From an uncultured Bacteroidota bacterium (GTDB taxonomy: Bacteria > Bacteroidota > Bacteroidia > Flavobacteriales > Flavobacteriaceae), in assembly GCA_902593075.1 (NCBI GenBank), contig CACJHA010000002.1:1-64000 (forward strand): a DNA stretch of 64,000 nucleotides, written 5' to 3'. A model generated the notes under the pieces. That model did not search any database, had not been told where the DNA came from, and was given only the letters and a program-made list of their open reading frames with translations. How positions within the stretch are numbered: position 1 is the first letter of the stretch; each line of letters starts with the position of its first letter. Positions 1 to 9,370 of the stretch are shown piece by piece. The position numbers and the translations under genes were made by a program.

Positions 1-495
1 AAACGTAATTTCACAGATGAAATGTTGAAGTTAATTGCAAAAAATAGGGGAGTAGTTCAATTAACAATGTTAAGTAATTATTTGCGTGAAGCCAAGCCTA
101 ATGTTAAACGTGATTCAGCGTTAGCAGCATTTCGGTCAAATATGAAGCCAGTTTCAGAAATGAATGTGGATGAGCGTGACAATTACAGAGAAAAAATAAA
201 TCTAATAAATAAACAATATCCTGATCCATCAGCAAATGTTGGTCATGTGGTTGATCACATCGATCACATAGTCAAAATTGCTGGAATTGATCATGTTGGC
301 ATTGGATGTGATTTTGACGGTGGTGGTGGTATTGATGGCGTTTTTGATGTTAGTGAAATAAAGAATATTACAGTGGAGCTGGTTAGAAGAGGTTACAATG
401 AAGCCCAAATTGAAAAAATTTGGGGCGGAAATTTAATCCGTGTTTTCAGAGAGGTTCAAGCCTACGCAGAAAAAGCCGGCACGAGTTCAATCTAG
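1..495 (+). CDS. Membrane dipeptidase (peptidase M19, renal dipeptidase family), 5' partial at window edge
   Basis: Open frame from base 1 (KRNFTDEMLK...); HVVDHIDHIVKIAGIDHVGIGCDFDGGGG and C-terminal IWGGNLIRVFREV are typical of M19. Confidence 0.9.
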   Translation, partial: KRNFTDEMLKLIAKNRGVVQLTMLSNYLREAKPNVKRDSALAAFRSNMKPVSEMNVDERDNYREKINLINKQYPDPSANVGHVVDHIDHIVKIAGIDHVGIGCDFDGGGGIDGVFDVSEIKNITVELVRRGYNEAQIEKIWGGNLIRVFREVQAYAEKAGTSSI

Positions 496-517
496 TTTAT
501 TTTAATTAATAGGTAGC

Positions 518-1021
518 GTGTATCAGTGGTTTCTTGCTTTATTACTTTCATCTAGCATTACTTTTGCTCATCCTTTAAGATTATCCTTATGCGAAATTGA
601 ATTTTATTCAAAAAAAAATCTACTCACAGTTAATTTGAAACTTTTTTTAACTGATGTTAACGAAGCTTTAGTTTTTGATCCATATAGTAAAGAATTGGCT
701 TTTTGTCAACCAAACGAACACTCCGATGCAGATAAGATGTTGATGGATTATCTGAACAGATTTTTTTATGTAAAATTTAATAAAAAAAAAATTGATTTAG
801 AAATTAAGAAAAAAAAACTGAGTGGGGAAGGAGAGAATATGGCCCTTTGGGTGTACCTTGAAAAACCTGTGGAGGGAAAATTTAATTCAATGGAAATAAA
901 AAATGCTGTCTTTACAGATTTGTTTTATGATCAAAACAATATAGTTTATATTCATGTAAATGATAAATCTAAAAGTCTAATGCTGAATAAAGAAACATCA
1001 ACTTATGAATTAAATTTTTGA
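518..1021 (+). CDS. Secreted DUF6702-like hypothetical protein (GTG start)
   Basis: N-terminal signal peptide (FLALLLSSSITFAHP), located directly upstream of a HupE/UreJ-like gene, stop/start nearly adjacent. Confidence 0.65.
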   Translation: MYQWFLALLLSSSITFAHPLRLSLCEIEFYSKKNLLTVNLKLFLTDVNEALVFDPYSKELAFCQPNEHSDADKMLMDYLNRFFYVKFNKKKIDLEIKKKKLSGEGENMALWVYLEKPVEGKFNSMEIKNAVFTDLFYDQNNIVYIHVNDKSKSLMLNKETSTYELNF

Positions 1022-1022
1022 C

Positions 1023-1607
1023 ATGAATCCATTTAGATTTTACCTTAAGTTGGGTTTCGAGCATATATCTAATCTAAATGGATATGATCACATCCTTTTT
1101 TTAATAGTTCTATGCGCTGTTTACAGGATACAACAATGGAAAAAGATTCTTATTCTGGTTACTGCGTTTACCATTGGACATAGTATAACCTTAGCCTTAG
1201 TTTCATTTGATTTATTTAATATCCCCTCAAGTATTATAAAATTTCTTATTCCTACAACCATATTTATTACAGCTTTGAATAATGTATTGGGTTCGAATCT
1301 AAAGGAGGAATTTGCTAACATGAGTAAAAATTATTTTATGGCACTTTTCTTTGGACTTATTCATGGTATGGATTTTTCAAATTATTTTAAAGCTTTAATT
1401 TTAGATAAATCATCGATAATTAAACCATTATTTGGATTTAATTTAGGAATTGAATTTGGACAACTAATAGTTGTATTTTTTATTATTTCAATTTCATTTT
1501 TCTTTCTAAATGTCATTAAAGCAAAAGATCGTGATTGGAATCTTTTCATCTCAGGCGCTGCAGCTGGAATCTCTTTTATTTCAATGTTAGAAAACAAATT
1601 TTGGTAG
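1023..1607 (+). CDS. HupE/UreJ-family membrane protein
   Basis: Polytopic; GFEHISNLNGYDHILFLI, GHSITLAL and GLIHGMDF motifs of the HupE/UreJ_2 family. Confidence 0.8.
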   Translation: MNPFRFYLKLGFEHISNLNGYDHILFLIVLCAVYRIQQWKKILILVTAFTIGHSITLALVSFDLFNIPSSIIKFLIPTTIFITALNNVLGSNLKEEFANMSKNYFMALFFGLIHGMDFSNYFKALILDKSSIIKPLFGFNLGIEFGQLIVVFFIISISFFFLNVIKAKDRDWNLFISGAAAGISFISMLENKFW

Positions 1608-1699
1608 TGTGTATTTGAACTTCATCCTTTATAAGGATAGAAATAATAAATTAAAACCCTGTTTTAAAATTTAAAAAAAATACTGAAATAGAAAGTTAA

Positions 1700-3850
1700 T
1701 TAGATTTTAAAATCATGAACAGATTTATTTTCTTTTAATAATTCTCTAAGTTCTAAAGGTACATCCCAGTGGTTACCAAATTTAGATTTAAATTCATCAC
1801 AATCCTTTATAAAATTCTCCATTCCGACATAATCTATATAGGATAAAGCTCCACCTGTATAAATTGGGAAACCCCAGCCAAGAACTGAACCAATATCTCC
1901 GTCAGTTGTAGAACGAAGTACTCCTTCAGTAAGACATCTAAAGCTTTCAAGGGATTGTCTGTGTAATAAACGTTTTGATATTATATTTTCAGGGAATGCA
2001 TCTTTTTTTTGATTAAATACTTCTTTCAATCCTTTCCAAAGTCTCTTTTGTTCTCCATCTGGATAATCATAGAAACCAGCCCCATCTCTTTTCCCAGTTC
2101 TATTATGCGTATTTATTAATTTTTTAACTAAGTCATATGTCCTTTTTTCTGAATCCTTTTTTTCAGAAGGGTCACTTTCAAAAACATGAGCACTTAGTGT
2201 TAATGAAACTTCATCATGAACAGCAAGCGGTCCGACAGGCATTCCTTTTTTAATGGCTATTCTTTCAACTATTTGAGGAGCAACTCCTTCTTCTAGAAGA
2301 AACATTCCTTCGCTAACGTAAGTTCCAAAACATCTAGATGTAAAAAACCCTCTACTATCATTAACTACTATGGGCACTTTTCTAATCGCAACTGTGTAAT
2401 CAATAGCTGCTGCAATTGCTTTATCCGAAGTTTTGTCTCCAACAATGATCTCAACTAGTGGCATTTTGTCAACTGGAGAAAAAAAGTGAATTCCAATGAA
2501 ATTTTTAGGTCTTTTAGAAGACTTGGCCAGCAAACTAATCGGGATGGTTGATGTATTTGAACCATAAATTTTATCCTCTCCTAAAACAGCCTCCGTTTCT
2601 TTGGTAACTTTATCTTTTAAATCTACATTTTCAAAAACTGCTTCAATAATTAAATCGCAGCCTTCGACATCTTTTGGGTTGTCAGTTGGGATAATTTTTG
2701 ATAAAGTAGTTTGTTTTTTTTCTTCTGTTGATCTACCTCTTGAAATCGCCTTTTTAAGTAGTTCTTCAGAATATGACTTACCTTTTTTTGCTCCATCAAT
2801 TGTAACATCCTTTAAAATTACTTCCATTCCCGCCCTAGCTGAGACATACGCAATTCCAGAACCCATCATTCCAGCTCCTAAAATTCCAACTTTATTAATC
2901 TCGTACTTCTCCTCGTTTTCAGGTCTTGCTTTTCCTTTTGCAGCACCTTGAATTCCGAAGAATCCGGTTCGAATCATATTTTTTGCCTCTTTACTAGTAA
3001 CTGCCTCTATAAAGTATCGAGCTTCAATTTCAAGTGCTCTGTCGATTGGTATTTGTATTCCATCATGGATAACTTTAAGAACTTTTTGAGCAGAAGGATA
3101 ATTTCCATGGGTTAGTTTACCTACATTCCCTGATGCTCCAGCTAAAGTTTGAACACCATTTGGCGTCCAAATACCTCCTCCTGGGATCTTATGTTTTTTA
3201 TTATCCCATGGCTGAACAGGGTTTTTCATATTTAGTATGTGTTCTTTTGCCTTGGTAAGCATCTCTTCTTGAGAATCAACAACTAAATCTATTAATCCAT
3301 CATTTAAAGCCTTTTGAGGTCTTGCCTCAATCCCTTGAAGAATATACATTAGAGAATTTTGTAACCCTAAGATATACGGAGCCTTAGAAGTACCTCCAGC
3401 TCCTGGAAATATTCCAGCTTTTATTTCAGGAAAACCGATTTTAATTTTTGTTGAACTTAGTGATATTCTGTAGTGACAAGACAAACACAGCTCGAGGCCA
3501 CCACCTAGTGCAGTTCCATTAATTGCTGCAACAAATGGTTTTCCAGAAGTTTCAATTTCTCTAAGTCCTTTATGAAAAAACATAATTCCTTCAAAAAACT
3601 CCTTTTTATCTTCTATCGGTTTAGCGAGCATTCTCAAATCCCCACCCGCCATAAAAATTGGTCTGCCCGATGTAATGATTACTCCTTTTACATTTTTATC
3701 TTCTATAGCAATTTTTGCTATTTCAAAGTATCTGGTACTAAAATCAAGTGTTAGGAGATTTGCCGGTTCCTCTTTTTGATTTATCTCGATTAAAGCAACT
3801 CCATCTTTATCAACAGAGTAACTTAAAAATTTGTCGTTAATAGCTTTCAT
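1700..3850 (-). CDS. fadJ: 3-hydroxyacyl-CoA dehydrogenase / enoyl-CoA hydratase, fatty-acid oxidation complex alpha subunit
   Basis: Crotonase N-terminus (GTALGGGLELCLSCHYR) fused to HAD domain (GILGAGMMGSGIAYVSARAG); followed by thiolase. Confidence 0.93.
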   Translation of the reverse strand: MKAINDKFLSYSVDKDGVALIEINQKEEPANLLTLDFSTRYFEIAKIAIEDKNVKGVIITSGRPIFMAGGDLRMLAKPIEDKKEFFEGIMFFHKGLREIETSGKPFVAAINGTALGGGLELCLSCHYRISLSSTKIKIGFPEIKAGIFPGAGGTSKAPYILGLQNSLMYILQGIEARPQKALNDGLIDLVVDSQEEMLTKAKEHILNMKNPVQPWDNKKHKIPGGGIWTPNGVQTLAGASGNVGKLTHGNYPSAQKVLKVIHDGIQIPIDRALEIEARYFIEAVTSKEAKNMIRTGFFGIQGAAKGKARPENEEKYEINKVGILGAGMMGSGIAYVSARAGMEVILKDVTIDGAKKGKSYSEELLKKAISRGRSTEEKKQTTLSKIIPTDNPKDVEGCDLIIEAVFENVDLKDKVTKETEAVLGEDKIYGSNTSTIPISLLAKSSKRPKNFIGIHFFSPVDKMPLVEIIVGDKTSDKAIAAAIDYTVAIRKVPIVVNDSRGFFTSRCFGTYVSEGMFLLEEGVAPQIVERIAIKKGMPVGPLAVHDEVSLTLSAHVFESDPSEKKDSEKRTYDLVKKLINTHNRTGKRDGAGFYDYPDGEQKRLWKGLKEVFNQKKDAFPENIISKRLLHRQSLESFRCLTEGVLRSTTDGDIGSVLGWGFPIYTGGALSYIDYVGMENFIKDCDEFKSKFGNHWDVPLELRELLKENKSVHDFKI

Positions 3851-3855
3851 TAGAT

Positions 3856-5058
3856 TTAAACACGTTCTATAATTGTTGCAATACCCATTCCTCCTCCTAT
3901 ACAGAGGGTTACTAACCCAGTATTCAAATCTCTACGTTCAATTTCATCCATTATGGTTCCGGTTAATATACACCCTGTAGCTCCTAAAGGATGTCCCATA
4001 GCAATAGAACCACCATTGACATTGACGACGCTAGGATCTATACCTGTTTTTTCCATGAATAGCATCGGAATAGCAGAAAAGGCCTCATTAACTTCAAAAA
4101 GATCAATGTCACTTAATTTCATTCCCGATTGTTTCAATGCCTTCATTGAAGCTGGTGCCGGCCCTGTTAGCATAATTGTTGGATCAACACCTTGAACAGC
4201 GGCAGTTAAAATTTTGAATCTTGGACTAAGATTTAATTTCTTACCAACATCTTTATTACCAATTAAAGTAATTGCAGCTCCATCAACAATCGCGGAAGAG
4301 TTTCCTGCGTGATGTACATGATTAATTTTTTCAACCTCTGGATACTTATCTAGCGCAACTTCATTGAAACCACCCATTCCTCCAATCATTTCAAATGCAG
4401 GCATCAAACTAGATAATCCGTTAAGATTTGTATCAGGACGAATATTTTCATCTGTGGTAAGTATTTCAATTCCATTATTGTCCTTAACTGATATTCTAGA
4501 TTCAAAATAATTATTTTCATCGGCTCTAGCAGCTCTTTTTTGAGATTCAACAGCATATTTGTCTGTATCTTCTCTAGTATAACCGTATTTTGAAGCAATT
4601 AAATCAGCGGAAATTCCTTGAGGAATTATATTTCCGGGTATTGCAAGATTGGGATCTATAAACATACCTCCACCATCGGAACCCATTTTTACACGAGACA
4701 TGCATTCAACTCCTCCTGCAATAATTAAATCTTTGTAACCAGATTTAATATAGGCAGATGCTTGATTGATTGATTCAAGTCCTGAACCACAAAATCTATT
4801 CAAAGTCACACCACACATGTGGTCACCATATTCGGCTGCTTGTGCTGCGGATTTTGCAATATTTGCTGCTTGGTCCATAACTTGAGTGACACAACCAAGG
4901 ATAATATCTTCCACCAAAGTTGTGTCTATATTGTGTTTCTCTTTTAAATGTACCATGGTCTGTTTCACAAGTTCAGTAGGTGTAATACCCAGCAAGGCAC
5001 CTTTATTATTTCCTTTACCTCTGACCGTTCTTACCGCGTCATAAATAAATGCTTCCAT
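3856..5058 (-). CDS. fadA: Acetyl-CoA C-acyltransferase (thiolase)
   Basis: NRFCGSGLESINQA, VNVNGGSIAMGHPLGATG and CIGGGMG thiolase signatures; pairs with fadJ. Confidence 0.93.
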   Translation of the reverse strand: MEAFIYDAVRTVRGKGNNKGALLGITPTELVKQTMVHLKEKHNIDTTLVEDIILGCVTQVMDQAANIAKSAAQAAEYGDHMCGVTLNRFCGSGLESINQASAYIKSGYKDLIIAGGVECMSRVKMGSDGGGMFIDPNLAIPGNIIPQGISADLIASKYGYTREDTDKYAVESQKRAARADENNYFESRISVKDNNGIEILTTDENIRPDTNLNGLSSLMPAFEMIGGMGGFNEVALDKYPEVEKINHVHHAGNSSAIVDGAAITLIGNKDVGKKLNLSPRFKILTAAVQGVDPTIMLTGPAPASMKALKQSGMKLSDIDLFEVNEAFSAIPMLFMEKTGIDPSVVNVNGGSIAMGHPLGATGCILTGTIMDEIERRDLNTGLVTLCIGGGMGIATIIERV

Positions 5059-5154
5059 AGAATTTTGGTAATTAAATTATGTTTAACAATTTACAATAAT
5101 GAGATTTAATTGGACATAAAAAACCCATCAAAAAGTTTTACAAATTATTTAAAT

Positions 5155-5361
5155 TTATTTAGAAACTTTTTTTTGTTTTTTACTTTGCTCTTTTCCTTTT
5201 TTTGCACTTGGATCTTTACCAAACATACGTTCTAGACGGTCAGGAATATAATTTTGGTTTTCATCCTCTTCGTAACCCATTGAGGTGCTAATGACCCCAT
5301 ATGCAACAATGCCTCCTATAAGAACAAAGATTGCTACAAATACAGCAACTATCTCATTCAT
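5155..5361 (-). CDS. Small membrane protein of unknown function, N-terminal TM helix and Lys-rich tail
   Basis: 68 aa, one hydrophobic helix, DENQNYIPDRLE (Ca-binding-like) stretch; in line with neighbouring minus-strand genes. Confidence 0.6.
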   Translation of the reverse strand: MNEIVAVFVAIFVLIGGIVAYGVISTSMGYEEDENQNYIPDRLERMFGKDPSAKKGKEQSKKQKKVSK

Positions 5362-5393
5362 AACTGTTTGTTTATATTAAATATACAATTTTT

Positions 5394-7838
5394 TTATCCC
5401 TTGGGTTTATTTTTTTCTTTAACTAACTTTTTCTTTTTGTTTTTTACATGCATGTCAAGCCACCGGTCTTGTTCCCAAATAAGATGCAATATCGATTCTT
5501 TAGCTCTATAACCATGACTTTCTTTTGGAAACATAACCAGTCTCGTAGTTGCTCCAAGTCCTTTAAGAGCATTAAAATATCTTACACTTTGTAATGGATA
5601 GGTTCCTGAATTGTTATCTTCTTCACCATGAACTAACAAGAGTGGTGTTTTCATTTTATTAGCGTGCATGAAAGGTGACATCGAATAATAAACATTGGGA
5701 GCTTCCCAATAGCTCCTTTCTTCGCTTTGGAATCCAAAAGGAGTTAAGGTTCTGTTATACGCTCCACTTCTAGCAATTCCTGCAGCAAATAAATTACTAT
5801 GACTTAATAAGTTAGCAACCATGAATGCTCCATAACTATGTCCACCAACTCCAACTCTTTCTCTATCGATAAACCCCATTTTATCCACAGCATCTATAGC
5901 AGCTTTTCCATTTGCAACTAGTTGCTTTCTAAATGAATCATTTGGCTCTTCATCTCCTTCACCTACAATTGGAAATTCAGCTCTGTCTAAAACAACGTAT
6001 CCTTGTGTTGCCCAATAAATTGGATTTCTCATAGATGGATAAGTAAAGGTATTCGGATTACTTCTCTTCTGAGATGCAGTAGACTTATCTTTGTATTCTC
6101 TAGGATATGCCCACAAAATCATAGGTTTTTTGTCTTCTACAGATGCATCTTCGGGCAAATACAGTACTCCACTTAAATCAAGACCATCTTCCCTTTTATA
6201 TGTAATGATTTCTTTTTTAACTTTTTCAAGTGCTTTGAAGGGGTTTTCAAAAAATGTGATTCGGTTTAGTTTGTTTAAGCTAACATCCCTAAAGTAATAA
6301 TTTGGAAATTCTTTTGGTGACTCGATTCTTACAAAAGCAAGTTTTTTTTCTGCATCATAATCGATTATATTTTCATATTTTTTTGTGAAAGTAGATTGGT
6401 ATAGTCTTTCTTTAGAATTTTTCTCAAAATTTATTTTATCAATAAAAGGGAACTGACCTTTATCGGTGAATCCAGAACCTATAAGGTAAGCAGTATTATT
6501 TTTTATATCTAGTACTTTGGTTTTGTATTTACTGTTTTTCATTAAAAAGCTACCAGGATCAGAATAAATATCTTGATAATTTCGATTTTCAATAACCGAA
6601 GCTTTCTTAGATGTTTTAGATGGATTAAATAAATAAGTTTTTACATTTCTATTGTTCCACCAAATGTCATTAGCTATGGCTATGTCTTTGTTACCCCAAA
6701 AAATATTTGATAAACGATTATTCACCTTAAGAATTAATTTTGGACTATTATTAAATGGATAATCCCATTGGTAAACAGCATCTCTGTATTCAACTTTATT
6801 TTCAGGATCCCCTTTATCTAACGCTTTAAAGAAATATAATGATGCACCAAGATCTTTTCTCCATCCAATATTTCTAGGTTCTGTTGTTGTCGACATCCTG
6901 CCTTTTGGGAGCTCCTCTAAAAGTGGGGAGTCTTGAATGACTTTAACTAAGTCACCATTGCTTCTATAAACTCTATATTCGGTTGGAAATCTATAATAGG
7001 GAACTAAATACGAAAAAGGTGTTTTTATAAAACTTACCATAACCAAACTACCATCAGGGGAAACCGAAACTGAGCGAAACATTTTAGATTCTAAAAACTT
7101 TTTCTCTCTTCCTTCAAGATTTATTTTAATAATATTTGATAAACTTAGCTGAGTGAAATTGAATGCATCGTCAGGATTTTTAATCAAATCTTGATATGTC
7201 CTGTTTTGAGCCTTTTGCCCTTCATTTTCAGTTATAGTAGGTCCTGTTGGGACAATATTATTTCTGTCAATCAAAGGTTTTCTAGTGTCTGGAATAGTTT
7301 TTATTAGAAGTTCATTGTTGTTTTTTAGCCATGTAATCGGATTTCCAAGGGTTGCATTTATGTTTGATCCATAAATCCTTTTAGCACTTAGAGTCTTTAG
7401 ATCTGCTATCCATAACTCTACTCCTTCATTTGTTGTATTTGTTAAAGCGATTTTGGATTCGTCTGGAGAAATTTTAAAGTTTGAAAGTTTTGGATTTGGG
7501 GGTAACCCTTGCATTTGTTTAGGCTCTTTACTATTTGATAATTTTAAAACTTTTACATTTTTGAAGTATGTAGTTCTACTTCCAATATATTTGGCCGGAT
7601 TGACTCTAAGTCCGGCAATACGAAGCTCTTCTTGTGACAAATCAGAAATGCTTTTATATGCGTCTCTGTATAAAAGAACCATGTTTTCATTGTTACTATC
7701 TTTTATTACAGTCGGAGCAAGCTCTACATCAATTAATTCAAGTAATTCTTTTTTTGGTATTTGGTAAGAAGTTTTTTCTTGTGATGATAACAAAAAAGAT
7801 GTTAACATCAATATTGTGGGAATGAGATTTTTTTTCAT
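5394..7838 (-). CDS. Exported S9 family peptidase, resembling glutamyl endopeptidase (S9D)
   Basis: Signal peptide; GVGGHSYGAFMVANLL nucleophile, HGEEDNNSGTYP, and MFPKESHGYRAKESILHLIWEQDRWLDMHV C-terminus resembling plant chloroplast glutamyl endopeptidases. Confidence 0.88.
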   Translation of the reverse strand: MKKNLIPTILMLTSFLLSSQEKTSYQIPKKELLELIDVELAPTVIKDSNNENMVLLYRDAYKSISDLSQEELRIAGLRVNPAKYIGSRTTYFKNVKVLKLSNSKEPKQMQGLPPNPKLSNFKISPDESKIALTNTTNEGVELWIADLKTLSAKRIYGSNINATLGNPITWLKNNNELLIKTIPDTRKPLIDRNNIVPTGPTITENEGQKAQNRTYQDLIKNPDDAFNFTQLSLSNIIKINLEGREKKFLESKMFRSVSVSPDGSLVMVSFIKTPFSYLVPYYRFPTEYRVYRSNGDLVKVIQDSPLLEELPKGRMSTTTEPRNIGWRKDLGASLYFFKALDKGDPENKVEYRDAVYQWDYPFNNSPKLILKVNNRLSNIFWGNKDIAIANDIWWNNRNVKTYLFNPSKTSKKASVIENRNYQDIYSDPGSFLMKNSKYKTKVLDIKNNTAYLIGSGFTDKGQFPFIDKINFEKNSKERLYQSTFTKKYENIIDYDAEKKLAFVRIESPKEFPNYYFRDVSLNKLNRITFFENPFKALEKVKKEIITYKREDGLDLSGVLYLPEDASVEDKKPMILWAYPREYKDKSTASQKRSNPNTFTYPSMRNPIYWATQGYVVLDRAEFPIVGEGDEEPNDSFRKQLVANGKAAIDAVDKMGFIDRERVGVGGHSYGAFMVANLLSHSNLFAAGIARSGAYNRTLTPFGFQSEERSYWEAPNVYYSMSPFMHANKMKTPLLLVHGEEDNNSGTYPLQSVRYFNALKGLGATTRLVMFPKESHGYRAKESILHLIWEQDRWLDMHVKNKKKKLVKEKNKPKG

Positions 7839-7862
7839 TTTAAAATTTTAAGTTTTTAGGAA

Positions 7863-7892
7863 AAAAAAGGAGATCAAGTGATCTCCTTTTTT
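7863..7892 (-). terminator. Rho-independent terminator after susCD (near-symmetrical, could work in both directions)
   Basis: aaaaaaGGAGATCaagtGATCTCCtttttt perfect stem, U-tract on the minus strand, 22 bp after the SusD stop. Confidence 0.85.
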
Positions 7893-7913
7893 AAAAAAAT
7901 ATCTATTTATATA

Positions 7914-9362
7914 CTAATATCCTGGGTTTTGAGTAATATCTGGGTTAGAATTAATCTCTCCGTCAGGAATAGGAAGAATAAATAAATTATTCGGATAGCT
8001 TAAATTACATGCTTCAGGTACTGAAGTACAGTCTAAAACCCTTGCTAAACTTTCCTTTCTTCTGTTAATGTCAAATATCCTGTGACCTTCAAAAGCCAGT
8101 TCTGCTCTTCTTTCGTTATAAACCTCCGTCTTAAGTGCTGCACCAGTAGCAGTAACATTTGCTGCTCCGGGATTTGCTCTCTGCCTAATTTCATCAACAT
8201 CAGCTTGAGCGCCAGCATCATTTCCAAGATTTGCTCTAGCCTCAGCTCTATTTAAGTAGACTTCAGATAGTCTTATAACGGAAATATTATCTGTACCATT
8301 TAACGGCCCTTCACTAGGCCATTTGTCTACTCGAGCAGGACCAAGAGGTTCTTTTGCAAAATCTCCAATTAGGTTATCGTCATAAGTAAGCATAGTTCTT
8401 CTGATGTCACCATCTTCCATTAATGCATACCAATCGTTTGATGGAAGATAATCACCATATCCAGTCACTTTATACATACCTCCAATATGGTTTGAGCCAG
8501 TATTGTCAGTTGTATTGTAGATCATTTCAAAGATTGCCTCTGAGGATAATCCATCAATAAATTGAGTGGGGTAAGAATCTCGACTAACGAGTGAATAACC
8601 ATAATTATTAATTACACTTGTTGCTTTAGCTTCAGCATTAGACCAGTCTTCCATATATAAATACACCCTTGATAAAATTGCTTCAGCTGCTGCTTTTGAA
8701 AAGTAACCAGCATTTTTTTGAGAGCCAGTAATTAAAGTCACAGCTTGGTTTAAGTCAGAAACAACCTGAGCATAAACTTCGGCTACAGTACTTCTTGCAG
8801 GTTTATTTTGAAAATCAAATTCCAAGACTATTGGAACTCCAGCGTGGCCCGCACCAGCAGAAAAAGAATAAGGTTGAGCATAAAAATTACACAGCATAAA
8901 ATAAGACAGCCCTCTTATTCCATATGCTTGTCCTTTTAAAGTGTTTAAATCAGCAGTTAGATCTGCCCCAGCATCGAATTCTGAGTTAATTACCGAATTA
9001 GCAATATTTATTGCCTCGTAAAACTCTCGCCAAATATCTTCTGGAATAAAATCCGTTTCACTTCCATTATATTCTGCCCACTCTTTTGCTCTGTTTGCAC
9101 TTGCATTCTGCTTTACATCATCACCCATAACATCAGGGACTAAAAGGGTGTATCTACCATAAAGTGCGGCATTCCCACCTCCTTGTAGTTGATCATGAAG
9201 ACCTAAAACAGCAGTGTTAAAATCATTAAATGTCTGCAAGAAAGCATCATTTGATATATTTTGTTGTGGCTGTAGATCAAGAAAATCATCTGCACACGAA
9301 ATCAATGATATTGACAGCACTAACAAAAAACTACGTTGTAAAATATTTTTCATTTTTTTCAT
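7914..9362 (-). CDS. SusD/RagB family nutrient-binding outer membrane lipoprotein
   Basis: Lipobox SLISCADDFLDLQPQ; C-terminal ELAFEGHRIFDINRR...PIPDGEINSNPDITQNPGY typical of SusD; adjacent to SusC. Confidence 0.95.
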   Translation of the reverse strand: MKKMKNILQRSFLLVLSISLISCADDFLDLQPQQNISNDAFLQTFNDFNTAVLGLHDQLQGGGNAALYGRYTLLVPDVMGDDVKQNASANRAKEWAEYNGSETDFIPEDIWREFYEAINIANSVINSEFDAGADLTADLNTLKGQAYGIRGLSYFMLCNFYAQPYSFSAGAGHAGVPIVLEFDFQNKPARSTVAEVYAQVVSDLNQAVTLITGSQKNAGYFSKAAAEAILSRVYLYMEDWSNAEAKATSVINNYGYSLVSRDSYPTQFIDGLSSEAIFEMIYNTTDNTGSNHIGGMYKVTGYGDYLPSNDWYALMEDGDIRRTMLTYDDNLIGDFAKEPLGPARVDKWPSEGPLNGTDNISVIRLSEVYLNRAEARANLGNDAGAQADVDEIRQRANPGAANVTATGAALKTEVYNERRAELAFEGHRIFDINRRKESLARVLDCTSVPEACNLSYPNNLFILPIPDGEINSNPDITQNPGY

Positions 9363-9370
9363 TTTTAAAA

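Noticed and set aside
1624-1638. Hairpin ATCCTT-TAT-AAGGAT between convergent hupE-like and fadJ genes
   Set aside because: Possible bidirectional terminator, but the stem is short and no clear U-tract follows; not strong enough to list as a feature
2601-2951. 116-aa plus-strand ORF inside fadJ
   Set aside because: Antisense shadow of a well-supported coding gene, low-complexity Ser/Phe-rich
7453-7767. 104-aa plus-strand ORF
   Set aside because: Antisense to the S9 peptidase signal-peptide/N-terminal region; no domain
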